A stretch of DNA of 64,000 nucleotides from Ligula intestinalis (Eukaryota; Platyhelminthes; Cestoda; Diphyllobothriidea; Diphyllobothriidae): contig JAYGXS010000004.1 of assembly GCA_036362985.1 (NCBI GenBank), positions 21,169,155-21,233,154 on the forward strand. Reading direction: 5' to 3'. Position 1 is the first letter of the stretch. Each line of letters starts with the position of its first letter. Below, one piece after another: positions 1 to 11,525 of this stretch. The position numbers and the translations under genes were made by a program. The notes beneath the pieces are model-generated. The model worked only from the letters and a program-made list of their open reading frames with translations. It made no database searches and was not told where the DNA came from.

Positions 1-366
1 AATGTCGGCTTCATCAACCTGATAGCGGCTGCTTCTGGTGTTGCTAGCAGGCGCTGACCCAGGAACTTTGGAGAGTTTGGCGGGACCTTAAAGATAACCC
101 GGAAGGTTTCGTTGGAGTCCACACGATGTTCCCATATAAATGTATTGGCCCGAAGATAATTTATCGAAAGTCTACGTACGCTCACCAATTTATCTTCTGA
201 AATCGTATTTTTTAACCCAATTGTGAAAACCATTAAGTCCTCGGTGGGGCACGAACCAGTAACAGCAAGTGAAGGACTCAATACATCCAACGCACTAACC
301 GCCTGAGCTGTGAAGCACCACCGGGAGCCGTGAGCACGATTGGGTTGGGGTATTCGCCCAAAAGGG

Positions 367-440
367 CCTCGTAGCTCGGGTGGTAAGAGCGCTGGCTGCA
401 CTAAAGCCATCCCTTGCTGCCGTGGGTTTGACCTTCTACA
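367..440 (+). other. tRNA-like relic (possible tRNA-derived SINE head)
   Basis: Reads GGCCTCG, TA, then D-arm GCTC-GGGTGGTAA-GAGC and a T-loop-like GGGTTTGACC, ending CAAGGCC. The acceptor ends pair at 6 of 7 positions and the D stem is perfect, but the anticodon and T stems are poor. A degraded tRNA or SINE head is more likely than a functional tRNA. Confidence 0.35.
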
Positions 441-779
441 AGGCCGCTGAGTTTTCCACAAGTCGGTCGAATCAATTATTAAAGTCTGCCGAAAGTAAGA
501 TTTTAAGAATAATGAGAACGATTTCCAGAGGAGCAGTAAGAAGAAGAACAGAAATGTATGGCTGGGGTGTGTAAGCGTGGTGGCCCTCGGCTGATGGCGA
601 ACCGATATTCCTGGCGATGTGGTGCCGAGAACAGGTTCCCCATTTCTACATACGGAGAGGGAACCGGAAACTCTGTGATAACCACAGAGACACATAGCCA
701 CTCGCCCCAGCAGCCACCTAGATCGGAGACTGCTCCCAGAAAGTCAAAATGGTCTTCGACGACACTGCGGAACAAACAA

Positions 780-2030
780 CCTTCTATTCGCTGCCCACCA
801 ACTACAAGATAAATGCCAGGAGATGCGGACCCACCTTTGCATGACCTTAGTAGATCTGACAAAAACCTTCGACACGGTCATTTGCGGTGAACTAGGGAAA
901 GTCATGCAGAAATTCGGATGATCTGAGCCAACTGCACCAACTCTGCGCTGACCATAAACACGGAAAAAACGGTGGCCATACACAAAGCACCACCCAACGT
1001 GGAATACAGTGCTCGTCAAATTAGTGTCAACGACAGCCAACTCAAGATCTTGGACAAAGTCACTTATTTCAGAAGCATGCTGTCCCGCAACACCAGAATC
1101 GACGAGGAGATTTCTAAAGTCAGCCAAACCTTCGGCGGGTTGCAAGCCTCTGTGAAGAATCGCCACGGCCTTCACCTGGACACCAAATCGAAAGCATAAA
1201 AGGCTGTCATGTTGACGACACCCCCTATACGGAGCGGAAACCTGGAACATCTACTCCATCCCAGCTACGAAACCCAGTCACCGCCATCCTCCGCAGAATA
1301 CTGAGACTGAGATGGCAGGACAGGATCCCGGAGGCGGAAGTCCTAGAACGAAGCGGAATCTTCAGCATCCACGTCATGCTGAGACAAATGCAACCGCGAA
1401 GCGGCCAACGCGTGAGGATGGACGACGACAAAAAGACTCAAAGGACTCTTTGGATATCTGGCTACGGGTGCTCACCGACATTGAGAACAGAAGTGACGCT
1501 ACAAGAACACTGCGAATCAATCCAGCAACATAGCGGACCTCGTCCAGGAACCATCGACCTAGAGAAGAACAGTGAGGACGGCAGCCGCAATCTACAAAAC
1601 CGACCAGATCGCTGCTGCTAAAGCTAAAAGAGTGGTTCAAAAGTCACAAGCGCCTCCCACCCATACCGACAATAACCAATCCCTTTGCCAAGCTGGCAAC
1701 ACACCTGCCGCACACGACTCGGTCTACAGATGTAATGCAGCAACAATCCGACAACAACACAAACATCCCTTCTGCCACCCTCGCTTCATACCCTACCACC
1801 GGTAATCACTTTGTCGATGCTCTGACGCCATCGATCGCCGGCACCATCCTCTCTGCCGCAACCCCCCTCGTCGATCACAGAAACGACCACCATTGACAAC
1901 ACTTTCCCCATTCCCAACACCGATGTCTCGCCACTGGCAACCTGCACCACCGCCGCCCCCACTACTAGCATTGGCGACTCGATTATAACCTGCCCTCATG
2001 GCGATCGCACATTCATCTAAGGTGTAAGTC
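780..2030 (+). pseudogene. Non-LTR retrotransposon pol relic (RT to C-terminal finger)
   Basis: Degraded endonuclease-reverse transcriptase of a LINE family common in tapeworm genomes (family from memory, not searched). Near 785-930 the frame gives FAAHQLQDKCQEM and TLVDLTKTFDTV, the RT motif A region. It then jumps to SALTINTEKTVAIHKAP and ILDKVTYFRSMLSRNTRIDEEI (950-1198), so the segment that should carry the YADD motif is deleted. After a stop at 1197 the tail region (about 1199-1640) is broken by several frameshifts, and TKPTRSLLLKLKEWFKSHK and ITCPHGDRTF at its end match the zinc-finger-like tail. Not functional. Confidence 0.7.
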
Positions 2031-2205
2031 ACCACACTTGTCTTCAGCCTAATTTGAGGCATGCGGTAGACATTTTCGAAACCGATGATCAAACTGTCGA
2101 AGGCACAAGAAATAAATGACCACCTAAAAGTATCACTGTCGAAGCTAGATGAGTTTAAATTGAATACCGATGTCGTATCTGCCATCATCAGTCAGCCATA
2201 TTCAG

Positions 2206-2320
2206 CCCCCCCCCAGGTTTTGACTCGGGTTCAGGAGCTCGGATAGTTAGATCGGACGCTCTACCACGGATTCATGTGCTAACACCCTGTCGCCCGCGAT
2301 TCTAAATATTCGGTAATACG
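2206..2320. other. C-run and tRNA-like/SINE-like debris
   Basis: A run of nine C is followed by a stretch whose reverse strand contains GTGGTAGAGCG, resembling a tRNA A-box. No complete arm structure was found, so this is only a weak hint of a SINE fragment. Confidence 0.2.
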
Positions 2321-4495
2321 CGAGTGGCGGTCACCGACTTATGGGCAACACTTAACGATTGCGGGTTCATTCGGAGATGGCTGGCTCACAATAGTCCAAA
2401 CAGCTGGATAGCGTGGGCAACAGATGAAGCGCGTCTCGAGGAGACGTCAGTTCGGTGGACCAGCAAGAATAAACTGCACTGGATGAAAAAATGGCGGACA
2501 ACCAGTACGTAGAAAAGGCGGTCACGAAAAGTAAGTCCCATCAACTAGGTGGCTGCGGTTTTTTTCTATGCTTGGCGAAGTCAAGCACGAAGGTACATGG
2601 AGTTTATCTGATCCAGTAAGTGACCCAAAATAGGAAATTAGAGTACATGCCAGATAAGACGGCAAAACGACTGAATGTCCCTTCTCAGAATTCAACCAAG
2701 CGGAAATTTTAAGGCATTCTTTAGTGACCTTGGTCGAACTAAACATAATGACAGCAGAAGAATATTTAAAGCGTACGTTTTGGCGATTCTGACTGGAATT
2801 CAGCACCGAGACTTCTCCGTACGAATTTTTGGCTCGCATGATCGCGAAAGCAGCAGCAGTAGTAGTCGGTGTTCATTTTTGTGGATCCGCGGTTCGATCT
2901 CGCCTCACCGGAAACCCTGCGGACTGTGCAACTGCCCCCCCGCTTCCCTAACCTGTTCCAATAATTAACCAATATCTAAACTTAGAGAGGCCAGGGACAC
3001 AATGAAGCACTGGATTGGCCTATAAGCAAAAGAATGTGCATTAAAAGTTGTTGTTTGTACAGAAAGTCAGATACCATGTGGCATTTCAGCGTGGTTAAGT
3101 AAAGAGTGGTGTGTGTATGCACGCTGGTTGCACAAATGCATAATCAACTCTGGGGGGCAGGCGTATCGGGAGGCTCATCAGGCACACTGGATGATGCGGC
3201 AGTTTGCGACAGTCATGCATATACGCATGAAACACCTGCGTTAGTTGAGAGCAGCGGCAGCACCAGCCGGTAACGCGCTAAATCAAGCTAAAATCAACAC
3301 TGATTTAGTCGCTTTACCCACCCAGTAGGCCTGATTGAACGTCGCGGCAGAATAGAGAAAATGGCATTCTACTCAAACAAATAACGGAACCCAAGGCGTC
3401 AGTAAGGCAACAATGGCGCGTCTGTGTCAGAATTTACGGCTAGGAGGATTACTAGTCGGCTAACCAAGGCAATAGGGTGAGGAGGCCCCTGGCTAATGTA
3501 GCATTTAGGCGTGTGTAGTGTCTGGTTTTGTCGAATACTGCAAACCGGCAGGGCGTTCGACAAGAATCAGCTGCAATTTGCCAATACAAAACGATGGAGA
3601 TGAGAGGGACGAAGAAGGCCGCTGAGCTTCAAGTTTCATTTGCTACGAACAAAATCAAGCAGACGTCATATGAATAATCACTATCTGTCCGCAACCAAGA
3701 GCTCAGCCCACAGCTTCCAAATACAGTGAAAATTGATGATAGGGAGCACTGAAGTGCACAGTTGCAGAGCAGGACCGCTATTGGGCGTTTCCGACGAGCA
3801 CTTGGCAATGGAATGCAACAGCCACCTGCTCATTTAAACAGTCGATGGAAAGGGCCCCAAGCCACCCCTAATTAGCACTGTTCTGGTCGGTTAACATCCG
3901 CACCACGAGCTCAAAAAAGACAACTCACTTTCACATCGACGCTCTGAGGATAATGACTAGTCCGTCAGAAGAACACTGAAATAAATTGAAGATGGATACA
4001 CAGTCTTCTTGGATGATCTCCGGAAAGAGGTGTGAAGCGATGCAGTCATCAAGAAAGACATCATGAGGAAACTGATAGGTACATAAGAAAGCACTAGAAA
4101 CCCATTGGTCACAAAAAAGAGGATGTTATACGCGAAAATCATTATTAACAGCGCCTGCGTACCAATAACAGTATGAAGAAGTTCCACAAGTCTGACTTGC
4201 CATATTTACTCTTGGAGACTTCATTGTAGACAGACACAAGGTTTGCAAGGTGCAAGTGCTCTACCAACTTGAAATTGGCAAATGCGACAGAACGCAGCCC
4301 GTTTAAAAACACCGTCTTCTCAACCACTACGAAACATGTGTGTATTTAATTTTCAAAGACTAAAAAATGCTTCCACGTCTACCCCAGTGAGGTCAATGGT
4401 ACTTATGGACAGCATTGTATTAGAGTCACCAATTTATTTGGTCAACGTTTCATTCATGAGCTGGAAATTACTGTTGGCATCTAGGGGGAACCACA
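2321..4495. other. No recognisable gene
   Basis: Only short open frames without conserved motifs. Nothing in this stretch could be matched to a family by eye. Confidence 0.5.
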
Positions 4496-4499
4496 GCAG

Positions 4500-4725
4500 A
4501 CGCGTCTTCGTCGCTTTCCCACCCGCCCTAACGACGGTCAAGGTCTACTACACCAATCTCTCTATGGTAGATCTATCTCCCCTCCCCTCCATCTCTGTTT
4601 TTCATGACAGAGCAGCCCCTCCCAACCACGCTGCTCCGACTCCTCCTCCTCGCCACCGCCGTGATTGAGGCCCACCCGGTGGGACTCTTGATCCAACAAG
4701 GGCTAGCCAGCCAGCGAACCGGCGT
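4500..4725 (+). mobile_element. LINE 3'-end fragment (same 3' end as at 29.15-29.57 kb)
   Basis: The motif GATCCAACAAGGGCTA, with its flanks around 4678-4721, is repeated near 29527-29572, where it follows a recognisable non-LTR retrotransposon C terminus. The upstream part here is too degraded to read as protein. Confidence 0.45.
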
Positions 4726-5058
4726 TACATCCGTTGAATCCGTCTGCGATTATACAGCAACACAATTCACCAATTTTGCCCTCCTTATACACTGATTCTG
4801 GTAGCTGGGTTATGTTTTGCGTCGATCAAAACATGAAATCGCCCGAAATATAATATTTATCGAAGCCGCCTCTGACAAGTGGGCTGTGTCGTCTACAAAA
4901 AGCTGCATTAATGATCATCCGGAGAGCCAAGCGGATGCCGCCTCCGAGTCACATCTGATGATTAGTTAAGCTAAAGGGAGGACCAGCATGCGGCAGTAGT
5001 TGATTCAAAAAGACAGAGGTGATGTAAAACTAATTCTAATTAAAAAAAAACAAATAGT

Positions 5059-5077
5059 GGGGGGGGGGGGGGGGGGG
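5059..5077. repeat. Poly-G run (19 G)
   Basis: Uninterrupted run of 19 G on the plus strand (C on the TAMM41 sense strand), 38-56 bases past the TAMM41 stop. The length may be unstable or a sequencing artefact. Confidence 0.9.
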
Positions 5078-5114
5078 AGAAGCACAAATACCAGCAGAGG
5101 TAGGTGTTCGCCGT

Positions 5115-6191
5115 TTACTGCTGCAGACTAGCCAACATCTTCTTCAACTTTGCCATGGAGTATGTGAAAGACCGACCAATGCCAGCAGAAAAAATGCCCA
5201 ATAGGGTCTGCCGATAGCTGGCCCATCGGACCACGGAAGCTGCGGTGGCTGAGAGCAGCGCTGAGCGTTGAGCATAGGGCAGACTCTGCAGGTGATAGCG
5301 CGCGGCTGCTACTGTTTTGTCGCCGACACCAGGCGCACACAAGCTGCAGAATTCGTCTGGCAGAAGGGCAAGAAGGCGGGAGGTGTATTCTCTATTGTGA
5401 CGCAGTTGGACAATGAAGTCCGTAGTAAAACTAGGGGGAACCAATACATCAAGTAGTTCACCGAAGGGATCAGCGCGGAGGTAGGGCAGGTAGAGGCTAC
5501 GGAAGGCTTGTCGCCGGGGTACACCAGTTGTGAGGCGTTCAATCTTCTTCCAGTCTTCACCCACGTAAAGGCGCCAATCACCCTGGTAGGAAATGCTGGC
5601 CAGGCGGCGATAGAGTTCTGTTTCAGTTAAAGGACCCAGGCGGTCGAAGTCATGCTGCAGTACAGCAAAGGCCAGAGCGCTGGCAAGGTTGTGTAAAAGG
5701 GCCTCGGTAAAGGCAGAATTGTCATGCTGAGGCGGCGACGGTTTGACTGGAATCCAGGCGACGGGTTTGTGCAAGCGGCCTGCAATGTAGAGATCGGACC
5801 AGGAGTTTAGGTCTTGGAGCAGCCGGGAAATCCCAACAACACCGTACTTGATTAGTTGGGGTGGAAAGCTTTTGGTGGGATCAGTCCATTCGACGAGGGG
5901 ATTATAGTAGACGGCAGGGTTGGGCCACTTGGACACGGCGAACTTCAAGAAGCTCCGATTAAAACGCTGCGAAACCCTACTATAGTGGTGTGGGTTCTTG
6001 GCACAATTTTCTAAATGCCAGAAAAGTGGGTCCTTAACGATGAGGACAAGGTCTAATTGTGAGTTAGCGGTGCTACGACCATGTTGGGGAATGACAACAG
6101 AACCGTAGCCGAAGGCAGAGAGGAGGCCGGCATTTCGGGGAAAGGCAGTCTGAACAATTGTTTGTAGAAGGGGTGCACAGGAGGCGCACAT
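5115..6191 (-). CDS. TAMM41: Mitochondrial phosphatidate cytidylyltransferase (CDP-DAG synthase)
   Basis: 358 residues in one uninterrupted frame, slightly longer than typical family members (about 310-350). It makes CDP-diacylglycerol from phosphatidic acid and CTP at the matrix face of the inner membrane, feeding cardiolipin synthesis. Family blocks in order: AFGYGSVVIP (26-35, nucleotidyltransferase Gly-Ser), QLDLVLIVKDP (45-55, acidic metal-site segment), AVYYNPLV (93-100), LIKYGVV (113-119), WSDLYIAGRLHKPV (131-144), ISYQGDWRLYVGED (200-213), and near the end SYRQTLLGIFSAGIG. The start at 6191 is favoured because it directly follows the SDHAF1 stop and precedes the first conserved block by about 25 residues; that N terminus could be a short targeting sequence. 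No alternative upstream exon is visible, and the 3' side carries a run of 19 G about 40 bases past the stop. Confidence 0.92.
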   Translation of the reverse strand: MCASCAPLLQTIVQTAFPRNAGLLSAFGYGSVVIPQHGRSTANSQLDLVLIVKDPLFWHLENCAKNPHHYSRVSQRFNRSFLKFAVSKWPNPAVYYNPLVEWTDPTKSFPPQLIKYGVVGISRLLQDLNSWSDLYIAGRLHKPVAWIPVKPSPPQHDNSAFTEALLHNLASALAFAVLQHDFDRLGPLTETELYRRLASISYQGDWRLYVGEDWKKIERLTTGVPRRQAFRSLYLPYLRADPFGELLDVLVPPSFTTDFIVQLRHNREYTSRLLALLPDEFCSLCAPGVGDKTVAAARYHLQSLPYAQRSALLSATAASVVRWASYRQTLLGIFSAGIGRSFTYSMAKLKKMLASLQQ

Positions 6192-6192
6192 T

Positions 6193-6480
6193 CTACTGAC
6201 TGTCCTTGTACTTGGGAGTAACAGTGGAGATGCTTGAGATACGGCCTTCCTGGATGTCCTCTAATCGACGTTGTCCTTGGCGGACAAGGGCCTCTATACG
6301 GAAGAGGTCGGTCTTCTTGAGGGAAGCTACGTTTTTCCTAAACTCCGTACGTACCGCTTCACGCAGTGCAGGTCTAGCTTCTGGTGCAATTTTTGCTGTG
6401 CTCTTTGGTCCAAGCGCTACCATGAAATTTTTGTATAAGCTGAGGACTTGTTTCTGGAGTTGGCTGTATCGGACTACCAT
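6193..6480 (-). CDS. SDHAF1: Succinate dehydrogenase assembly factor 1 (LYR family)
   Basis: 95 residues, close to the family's usual size of about 80-115. It is expected in the mitochondrial matrix, where it helps insert iron-sulfur clusters into SDHB of complex II. The N terminus reads YSQLQKQVLSLYKNFM, matching the LYR-type helix with Lys in place of the usual Arg. The segment from about residue 46 (RTEFRKNV) through FRIEALVRQGQRRLEDIQ matches the second conserved block, including the Arg/Gly-rich RQGQRR that corresponds to the functionally critical region in human SDHAF1. No intron is present. The ATG lies two bases after a T-rich tract ending in AG, and the stop codon TAG is one base before the ATG of TAMM41, suggesting one dicistronic transcript. 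The product call is strong; the transcript model is inference. Confidence 0.88.
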   Translation of the reverse strand: MVVRYSQLQKQVLSLYKNFMVALGPKSTAKIAPEARPALREAVRTEFRKNVASLKKTDLFRIEALVRQGQRRLEDIQEGRISSISTVTPKYKDSQ

Positions 6481-6482
6481 TT

Positions 6483-6503
6483 CTAAAGAAAAAAAGAGAG
6501 CAG
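6483..6503 (-). promoter_or_regulatory. Splice acceptor immediately before SDHAF1 (candidate spliced-leader site)
   Basis: On the minus strand an 18-base pyrimidine tract (CTCTCTTTTTTTCTTT) ends in AG, followed by AA and the SDHAF1 ATG. With no recognisable upstream coding exon, a trans-splice acceptor is the simplest reading. A cis-spliced 5' UTR exon is the alternative. Confidence 0.55.
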
Positions 6504-6509
6504 TAATAG

Positions 6510-9500
6510 GACGGGTCTAAGAAATAAGAGGCAGGCCTAGCGGGCATACAGTCGATGAACACGACAAAAAACTGCAGAACAGAGATAGGATCTCATTCAA
6601 ATTCAAATAACCCAGCGATTAACAGTGCATAGGCAGCAAAGGCGTCGGTTCTAGTTGTTCTCTGACTTTTCATAAGTAGCTAAATCGACCGAGTAAAGGA
6701 TGGAAACACCACATTCGTGGGTCTAATAAGTTTAGAAGGATAGGTGGGTTCTCAGCTGTCTAGTTCAATTACGCCGGTTGTCTACGAAATCATTTAGATA
6801 ACCTAGGCGGCTTCCGGGCGAGATGGTTGACCGCACAGTTTACTGCTTTGAATGCGTATAATGGAAGAACTGTCACTGTAAGCTACTTCATTCCGTGGTG
6901 CACTTATCGATACTTAGATTTTTGTGTTGGCATCCCATCAAAGCTATAGTGTAAAAAACCTGACATAACAGTGACCGACGCCTGTATATATTGTTTTTCG
7001 CTACTGATACACCTCCTCAGGGCATAAAACATGGTCTGATCTCTCATGGCAACCTGGGCCCATCTATTGGTGGTACGGTGGCCGGATGAACGACTGAATG
7101 GCTCTGAAACAACTGCTGGCCTAGTACCCCCCATTTTTTTCGTCCTATTTTTTCAAATAAATAATGATCGGGTGTTTTAAAATGCTGTTCAGAAGAGGAC
7201 TGTCATTGGATCAAACGACTTGATCTACACTCAAACCCCGAATCCAATATTATTCAATATTTTTTCATCCATATGTGAGACGGAAACCAAGACATGCTAC
7301 AAGTAAATACAATTACTCACAACATTTACAGGATCTTTGAGCATAGATCACATTAAAAACGAGGTGCCAAGAAGGTGACATTGCGGGAGAGGCATTCTTT
7401 GAAGGAAAATAATGTTTCACTAGACTAATCATGCATAATAACCGTCAGAGCAGAGAACCAGACGTCTAAAAAAGAGCGTGGCAAGACTGCAAGGATAATT
7501 AATCTGAATTAGCCTCGACAATGCTTCATGGTTCCTCTCCATCTGCAACGATTGACTGCACTGGGCCTAGCAAGCCCGAGGAGCCCTCACCCTCAGTTGA
7601 AAAGAGGGTTCAAAAAGCACCTCGAGACCGTGAAAAGTTGTTACGCCACACTTTAATATGATCATCTCTGACTACAAAGCTAGTTAGCCTGATGACCTGG
7701 AGTCAACGCAATGGTCCGTGGCGTGGCAAGTAACAGTAGACCGATGCATGATGCCAAGATTGGCCACGCTTCGCTTCGGATGCCTCGGTATTTTATTATT
7801 GTGACAGAATAACAAAACGGGTATTCTGAAGGCTGGCATTTAGTTTTACTTGGAGTCTACAGCCCACAAGGCAGCCACAGGAGCAATGTCATCCATCCAC
7901 ACACGCCGCAAGGAGTGAATAGGCTCTGGGGAAGTATATTTGTCTGTCTAGACTATAAGGATTGGATTTCGAAAGGTATCTGAATATCAGAAAAAACTGC
8001 AACCAAACGTCACAGAAGTACGTCCAAGGCAACAAATTCAGTAAAGTAGGTGCTAACAGACCTCTATAATTTACTGATTCCCACCGTGTAAATGACGGTC
8101 TGACCATCAAGTGTTCGATTAAATCTCAGTGAGGGTTTGGTTAGTTTGACGGATTTATCGGCTTTTGTCACTAAAGTGTCATAAATCATATCTGCTCTGA
8201 GGCAGAGCTTCACATATCTGAGCCTCGTAGGCTCGTGGAATTTTCATTTACAGGCTTGAGCAACCGTTGCATTGGGATGGCTGGGCAAAAAACGAGAGGA
8301 TGGCGTTCCGCAGAATTCCCGTGCAGACACTGTTATTTGGCTCCGTGAGATGAATGATGGGGCATGGAGAAACAAGACCGTTTCTGAGGGCTATGACCTG
8401 GTTAGACTTAAGCCTTTTTATTATGTACGGTAAAAGTAGGTGCGACAAATTTTGTGATGAGTTTCTTCAATGTTGCGCCTGGGAATTTCCCCGAAGTCAT
8501 TCTCAAACGGTTTCAGTGTACACGGTGTGAAAAATGTGACTATATATCGAAGTTTCAGTACATCCTCAAATTTCACTTTAGCTGCTAGCAACTAGGGACC
8601 CTTGATTTTATTAAATTCGTCCCATTGTTCGACGCAGCCCACGGTGAGATTTATGGCCACGATCAATGTCACAAACCTTTTAGTTGTGTTTGCATTTTTG
8701 TCCCCAATTTTCCAAACACGACCAATGTGTGACCGAGCGATTGACAATGGTACTAAGGGAATTACCAAAAATGCTTTAATCAATTTTACTACTACAGCGC
8801 CAGCGATGCCGTTTTGCTAGCGTCAAAATTTAGAACCCGAAAAATCCAGAAGTAACCAAGTCAGTTGGTTCATCTACAAACACCACAAAAGCAAAATATT
8901 TCGAAAGGCATAGTAGACCAGCAGAGGGAACCTCTTGAGTTTTGGCTATCAGCATGAAGAAGTGCGTATTTCGAAAACAAATAAGAGAACCATTGTTGGA
9001 ATAACAAGGTTTCTTCCGAAATTATATTAATCTTAGGATTTTGGTTGGTCATGCAAAATGTCTACAGATCATTGATAAAATTAGACGAACTTAAAGGAGC
9101 CGTATGAACCTGGAACCCATTCGTTTAGTCATCCGCTTTGGTTATGTACATGGAAGGTGGTTTGGTAACTGATGCAAGGTAATAGAGTAAGTTTTTTGAT
9201 GTTTAACAAAAATCTAATTTAGGTTTAAAAAGTACGCTACCTACCGATACTTGCGAGAACATAATTGCAAAACTATCTTCGTCGACTTATTAGAAAAATA
9301 CGACTAACACGATCTCGGCATCTCCCAACCCGTGAATGAGCTGCCGCTAGAACATTTAATGAACTCTTTCTCAAATTAAAACGTTTCTTAAACTTTTGCG
9401 ACAGAAACTTTGGCATGCTATACAAGTTTTGACGTTAAATGCTGTTTACCGCCTTTGCCCTTTAGGACAGTTCGACTGTCACTCACGGCGATGTCTAAAA

Positions 9501-9560
9501 CAAGTTTCAACAGGCTGAAGGCAGACACGGTGGGTACAGATGAATTATAGTGAAATTAAA
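6510..9560. other. No recognisable gene
   Basis: A/T-rich sequence with scattered short frames of under 80 codons that carry no motif. It lies upstream of SDHAF1 and may hold its promoter, but no element could be identified. Confidence 0.5.
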
Positions 9561-9689
9561 CTTGCCGGATCTACCCAACTCTCTGACCAATCCAACATCT
9601 TAACCCTATGTCAAGACAGAAGTTGAGGAGACCGGAGATGGGGGGAGGGCAGGCGGTGTGCACGAAACACATTGCAGCACGCGCCAAAA

Positions 9690-9775
9690 TTAAGGAGCCA
9701 TTTTGCCTGACTCTCAGACCACAGCAAGCCACTCCACTCAATAATACACGCTGAGTTGACTGCGGTATCCAAGTT
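9690..9775. repeat. Weak repeat related to 29680-29765
   Basis: Both stretches contain CTGACTCTCAG followed within about 20 bases by GCCACTCCAC and then a GACTGCG-type segment, suggesting dispersed copies of one repeat. The 138-codon minus-strand frame across 9571-9987 has no family signature. Confidence 0.3.
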
Positions 9776-10981
9776 GTCCTCCACACCGTACGTGACGCAG
9801 GCGTATTCCAAAGAGCTACATTCTCAGTAGATCGGCTCGTTGCGGGACGCCACTTCAAAACTGTCCAAGAGGTGTGGTCTGGCACAGATTGCCAAAACTT
9901 ATAAGATGGACAATATGGTATCTTATGCCTAGATTGGCTGATTATTCTAGTCAAGAGCCAAGGACTTCCGTTATTAGCATTTAGCACTGTTTGTTCCGGG
10001 CGCCGAACTAATTATTTGCCTTCGCGCACAAGTCCCTTGTTTTTCTACGCGGTTTCCCTGGTTATCCTTCCAGTTTTTGACCAACCTTCCATCAGCCTCA
10101 GGTAACTAGGTATACATTTAGCAATATTTTGTGCTTGATTTGAGTCCCAAACGCAGGCTGATAGTCAAAGAAGGGATTGGATTTATTAAAACAAATGAAT
10201 TTTTGATGAATTTCCCCAAGTTACGGAAAAGTCGAGTAATTTTGGTCATCAGCTATGACGCGATATGGAACATTATGTGACAAGGGGTGCCAACGCAGCC
10301 ACACGGAGAGAGTGGGTATCCGGAGAGCAAATACTCACAGTGCTTATTTTGATAATTTTTTGTCCTATGGAGAGCCAGCCACGTCATCAGAAAGGAATAA
10401 TGAATTTTAAATAAGCAAACTAAAAACTAATTCACTGGCTTTATGTACAGAAGCCTTAGGTCTCTCTGTACAAGCTTTTCCTAGGGCTCACACTTATCCC
10501 ACAGGAATAATTGACGATCCGAACAGGCTCAAATAGAACACAATCAAAGTCCATTTTGATGTTTTAACATTCACTTCCTATAGAAACTAGAGTTCCCTGG
10601 GAATATGACTGCAGTCAATAAAAAATTACAAGCGCACGAAAACAAGGCACGAATAAAAGATTTTTAGCAAAACACAAATGGAAAGAGTTGGCAGGACATC
10701 ATTAATTTTTGGCTGGCGTGCAATTATTAGCAGAATATAAGATAACAACAATAAAGACATACACGAAAGAACAGGCAGAACACGGCCACACCTACTTTGT
10801 TTATCCGCCCAAATTCCAGTCTAGTAAAATCAAACACCGCGGATGTTTTTGGGTTATTGTCGAGATATGGTTCTCCACTAGTTGAATCTGTTTTTTTGTC
10901 CCCTATTAGCAATGTTCCGGTACCAAAGGATATAATGGTTTCAGTCGGACGTAAGGATAGAGGCGAATAAGCCTCTATAGA

Positions 10982-11166
10982 CTTTGGCATTGGTGCACCG
11001 TTATTGCGTATATGGGCGGTATTCTGTGCGTTAACCGGGGGATTTTACAAGTCGTCATTGGAATCGATGGTTGAACACACAAAAAGCCCCCCCCGCACCT
11101 AAGCAAAACCCAACGCGCACGCACGCCTCCTTCGTTTGCTCCTAGCCCCCAATGCAGCGCCTGAAT
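10982..11166. repeat. Left long inverted repeat of the composite
   Basis: Pairs with 12577-12766 in reverse orientation, with a few substitutions and short indels. Confidence 0.8.
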
Positions 11167-11525
11167 TTTGGAATTTATATTTTCAACGCCGGTACGGCAC
11201 TATCTGTACAAAGTTAATTTCGAAAAAATAAAAATTCAAAAAAAAAATTTGACAATATTTGCAAGTAGTCGAAATAATGTCAGCAGAAATTGTCCTTTTG
11301 AGGCAACATTTAGCAATGTTTTGCAGGTAATTTTGAACTAAAAACGAAAACTTATGGCACTTAAAAAAACTCTTACAGTGAAAATGGAGACAGCGTTCAA
11401 CAGGCCTCCATACTCAAAAAGTGTGCAAGAGAAAAAAACTGCTTAGGAAGATAGTAGTAGGAACATAGTAGTAGAGCAGAAATAGGTGTGGGTGGTCTGA
11501 TGAAGGTGAGTAGTCAACGAAACTG
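11167..11525 (-). mobile_element. LINE-A 5' UTR fragment (reverse of 62.10-62.45 kb)
   Basis: Read on the minus strand this matches the region in front of ORF1 at 62.1-62.45 kb over about 350 bases, including TCATCAGACCACCCACACC and GGACAATTTCTGCTGACAT. The match stops abruptly at the long inverted repeat, and ORF1 is missing. Confidence 0.75.

Noticed and set aside
367..440. Functional tRNA gene
   Set aside because: Anticodon and T stems do not pair properly.
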